64,000 nt of DNA, taken from assembly GCA_964057225.1 (NCBI GenBank), contig OZ059897.1, positions 3,906,001 through 3,970,000 of the forward strand, in the 5' to 3' direction. Position 1 is the stretch's first letter. Every line of letters begins with the position of its first letter. Below are positions 60,887 through 64,000 of this stretch, piece after piece. This DNA comes from Auanema rhodensis. Its lineage: Eukaryota; Nematoda; Chromadorea; Rhabditida; Rhabditidae. The notes below the pieces were generated by a model. The model was not told the DNA's origin, did no database searches, and was given only the letters and a program-made list of their open reading frames with translations. The translations under genes and the position numbers were made by a program.

Positions 60887-63696
60887 GATGCGGATTTTTA
60901 AGCTGCGTTGATCTGTGTTATCAGATTTGCGCTAGCTTAAAAATGCACCGAGATATCAACTGATATAGGTTCACACTTATATCCTCGATTTTCACCCTGA
61001 AGAATTAATTTTTTTCGTTGAATAACATTGTCCATCGTCTTTGCCTTGAAAAAAGGAATCTAAAAACATCTACTTTTTGTGAAATTATTTAGAAATTTTT
61101 CGGGAAAATTTTTGTCACAATGTTTTTGGAAGCAATGTTGAGTGTACATGGGAACTCAGCATACACTAATGCATTATTTTTCAAACGATCATAACTAATT
61201 TTTGTATAGAGCGTTTCTCAATGTAGTATAGTGCTGTCGATGTGGATTTTTAAGCTGCGTTGATCTGTGTTATCAGATTTGAGTTAGCTTAAAAATGCAC
61301 CGAGATATCAACTGATATATGTTCACGCTTATATCCTCGATTTTCACACTGAAGAAATGATTTTTTCGTTGAAAAACATTGTCCATCGTATTCGTCTTGA
61401 AAAAAGGAATCTAAAAACATCTACTTTTTGTGAAATTATTTAGAAATTTTTCGGGAAAATTTTTGTCAAAATGTTTTTGGAAGCAATGTTGAGTGTACAT
61501 GGGAACTCAACATACACTAATGCATTATTTTTCATACGATCATAACTAATTTTTGTATAAAGCGTTTCTCAATGTAGTATAGTGCATTCGATGCGGATTT
61601 TTAAGCTGCGTTGATCTGTGTTATCAGATTTGCGCTAGCTTAAAAATGCACCGAGTAATCAACTGATATAGGTTCACACTTATATCCTCGATTTTCACCC
61701 TGAAGAATTAATTTTTTTCGTTGAATAACATTGTCCATCGTCTTTGCCTTGAAAAAAGGAATCTAAAAACATCTACTTTTTGTGAAATTATTTAGAAATT
61801 TTTCGGGAAAATTTTTGTCACAATGTTTTTGGAAGCAATGTTGAGTGTACATGGGAACTCAGCATACACTAATGCATTATTTTTCAAACGATCATAACTA
61901 ATTTTTGTATAGAGCGTTTCTCAATGTAGTATAGTGCTGTCGATGTGGATTTTTAAGCTGCGTTGATCTGTGTTATCAGATTTGAGTTAGCTTAAAAATG
62001 CACCGAGATATCAACTTATATATGTTCACGCTTATATCCTCGATTTTCACACTGAAGAAATGATTTTTTCGTTGAATAACATTGTCCATCGTCTTCGTCT
62101 TGAAAAAAGGAATCTAAAAACATCTACTTTTTGTGAAATTATTTAGAAATTTTTCGGGAAAATTTTTGTCAAAATGTTTTTGGAAGCAATGTTGAGTGTA
62201 CATGGGAACTCAGCATACACTAATGCATTATTTTTCAAACGATCATAACTAATTTTTGTATAGAGCGTTTCTCAATGTAGTATAGTGCATTCGATGCGGA
62301 TTTTTAAGCTGCGTCGATCTGTGTTATCAGATTTGAGTTAGCTTAAAAATGCACCGAGATATCAACTGATATATGTTCACACTTATATCCTCGATTTTCA
62401 CCCTGAAGAAATGATTTTTTCGTTAAAAAACATTGTCCATCGTATTCGTCTTGAAAAAAGGAATCTAAAAACATCTACTTTTTGTGAAATTATTTAGAAA
62501 TTTTTCGGGAAAATTTTTGTCAAAATGTTTTTGGAAGCAATGTTGAGTGTACATGGGAACTCAACATACACTAATGCATTATTTTTCAAACGATCATAAC
62601 TAATTTTTGTATAGAGCGTTTCTCATTGTAGTATAGTGCATTCGATGCGGATTTTTAAGCTGCGTTGATCTGTGTTATCAGATTTGCGCTAGCTTAAAAA
62701 TGCACCGAGTAATCAACTGATATAGGTTCACACTTATATCCTCGATTTTCACCCTGAAGAATTAATTTTTTCGTTGAATAACATTGTCCATCGTCTTTGC
62801 CTTGAAAAAAGAAATCTAAAAACATCTACTTTTTGTGAAATTATTTAGAAATTTTTCGGGAAAATTTTTGTCACAATGTTTTTGGAAGCAATGTTGAGTG
62901 TACATGGGAACTCAGCATACACTAATGCATTATTTTTCAAACGATCATAACTAATTTTCGTATAGAGCGTTTCTCAATGTAGTATAGTGCTGTCGATGCG
63001 GATTTTTAAGCTGCGTTGATCTGTGTTATCAGATTTGAGTTAGCTTAAAAATGCACCGAGATATCAACTGATATATGTTCACGCTTATATCCTCGATTTT
63101 CACCCTGAAGAAATGATTGTTTCGTTGAATAACATTGTCCATCGTCTTCGTCTTGAAAAAAGGAATCTAAAAACATCTACTTTTTGTGAAATTATTTAGA
63201 AATTTTTCGGGAAAATTTTTGTCAAAATGTTTTTGGAAGCAATGTTGAGTGTACATGGGAACTCAGCATACACTAATGCATTATTTTTCAAACGATCATA
63301 ACTAATTTTTGTATAGAGCGTTTCTCAATGTAGTATAGTGCTGTCGATGTGGATTTTTAAGCTGCGTTGATCTGTGTTATCAGATTTGAGTTAGCTTAAA
63401 AATGCACCGAGATATCAACTGATATATGTTCACGCTTATATCCTCGATTTTCACACTGAAGAAATGATTTTTTCGTTGAATAACATTGTCCATCGTCTTT
63501 GCCTTGAAAAAAGAAATCTAAAAACATCTACTTTTTGTGAAATTATTTAGAAATTTTTCGGGAAAATTTTTGTCACAATGTTTTTGGAAGCAATGTTGAG
63601 TGTACATGGGAACTCAGCATACACTAATGCATTATTTTTCAAACGATCATAACTAATTTTCGTATAGAGCGTTTCTCAATGTAGTATAGTGCTGTC
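60887..63696 (+). repeat. Right-domain eight-monomer HOR, copy 3 (2810 bp)
   Basis: The first seven monomers follow the order of 54562-57372: GCGCTAGC, CATACG, GAGTAATC, CAACTTATATATG, CGTTAAAAAAC, GAGTAATC with TTTTCGTATAG, and GCTGTCG. The eighth is a GATGTGG monomer with CTTTGCC, AAGAAAT and TTTTCGTATAG instead of the GATGCGAAT type, so this copy leaves the pattern at its end. Private change: ATGATTGTTTCG (about 63114), a break in the otherwise invariant T run. Confidence 0.8.
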
Positions 63697-64000
63697 GATG
63701 CGGATTTTTAAGCTGCGTTGATCTGTGTTATCAGATTTGAGTTAGCTTAAAAATGCACCGAGATATCAACTGATATATGTTCACACTTATATCCTCGATT
63801 TTCACCCTGAAGAAATGATTTTTTCGTTGAATAACATTGTCCATCGTCTTCGTCTTGAAAAAAGGAATCTAAAAACATCTACTTTTTGTGAAATTATTTA
63901 GAAATTTTTCGGGAAAATTTTTGTCACAATGTTTTTGGAAGCAATGTTGAGTGTACATGGGAACTCAGCATACACTAATGCATTATTTTTCAAACGATCA
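63697..64000 (+). repeat. Partial satellite monomer at the right edge
   Basis: The first 304 bases of a monomer with GCTGTCG before it, GAGTTAGC, TTCACACTT, CACCCTG, TAGAAA, GTCACAATG and CTCAGC. The array clearly continues beyond the window. Confidence 0.9.

Larger units (their letters stand above)
1..64000 (+). repeat. Satellite DNA array, ~351-bp monomer, about 182 head-to-tail copies
   Basis: A unit of about 351 bp repeats without a break and always in the same orientation. Landmarks recur in every copy: GATGCGGATTTTTAAG near my chosen start, TGCACCGAGA near base 58, CTGAAGAA near base 111, TTTTTCGTTGA near base 124, TTTTTCGGGAAAATTTTTG near base 209, GTACATGG near base 257 and AACGATCATAACT near base 298. 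A counted copy (4008-4358 type) is 31.9% GC. Complete monomers run from 148 to 63696; 181 units cover 63549 bp, an average of 351.1 bp. Length varies by one or two bases, mostly from a T run of 6 or 7 near monomer base 122. Such arrays make up heterochromatin and often centromeric regions in animals and plants. I see no protein gene, RNA gene, mobile element or unique sequence anywhere. The host and family name cannot be fixed from the sequence alone. Confidence 0.98.

Noticed and set aside
1-64000. CRISPR array
   Set aside because: Repeats are about 351 bp with no short repeat plus unique spacer pattern; every base belongs to the repeat.
1-64000. Tandem copies of a transposon or an rDNA/histone-type gene cluster
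   Set aside because: The unit has no transposase, terminal inverted repeats, target-site duplications, rRNA, tRNA or histone sequence. It is too short and AT-rich for any of these.
1-64000. Assignment to the Drosophila 359-bp or Tribolium ~360-bp satellite
   Set aside because: Similar length, but I cannot match the sequence to either family from memory. Length alone is no evidence, so I leave the host and family open.

Overview
The whole window is one uninterrupted satellite DNA array. A unit of about 351 bp (31.9% GC in one counted copy) repeats head-to-tail from the first base to the last. Taking the word GATGCGG as the start of a monomer, there are 181 complete monomers from 148 to 63696, a partial one at the left (1-147) and one at the right (63697-64000). 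All run in the same direction. I saw no inversion, transposon, gene, RNA gene or unique DNA in the array. An array of this length, uniformity and AT content points to constitutive heterochromatin (pericentromeric, centromeric or subtelomeric) of a multicellular eukaryote. The monomer length and composition would suit an insect, but I do not recognise the family and cannot name the organism.

The monomers are close relatives; two distant types (5412-5762 and 6465-6815) differ at 17 counted positions, about 5%. Recurring diagnostic bases sort them into types, and the types recur in fixed orders, so the array has higher-order repeat (HOR) structure. Layout: (1) 1-32442, a left domain built from A-x-A-x cassettes with a fuzzy seven- to eight-monomer order E-F-C'-D-G-A-H-A and several recent local duplications. 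(2) 32443-33493, a transition holding two almost identical 350-bp monomers. (3) 33494-40518, a domain of K, K', M, N and P types with six- and nine-monomer units. (4) 40519-42273, a mixed stretch. (5) 42274-54561, three ten-monomer units of 3511 bp each, followed by an extra copy of the 1755-bp second half. (6) 54562-64000, an eight-monomer HOR with a ten-monomer variant.

Every monomer carries the same sub-motifs: several short dyads, runs of A and T spaced near the helical repeat, and a conserved word resembling the 5' half of the mammalian CENP-B box. A 62-codon open frame is present in 34 monomers and closed in the rest; I judge it a by-product of the repeat, not a gene. The most informative content is the record of unequal exchange: chimeric monomers at unit junctions place several breakpoints within tens of bases.

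Type names (A, B, C, C', D, E, F, G, H, I, J, K, K', M, N, P) are my own labels for this window, defined by the marker bases given in the entries.
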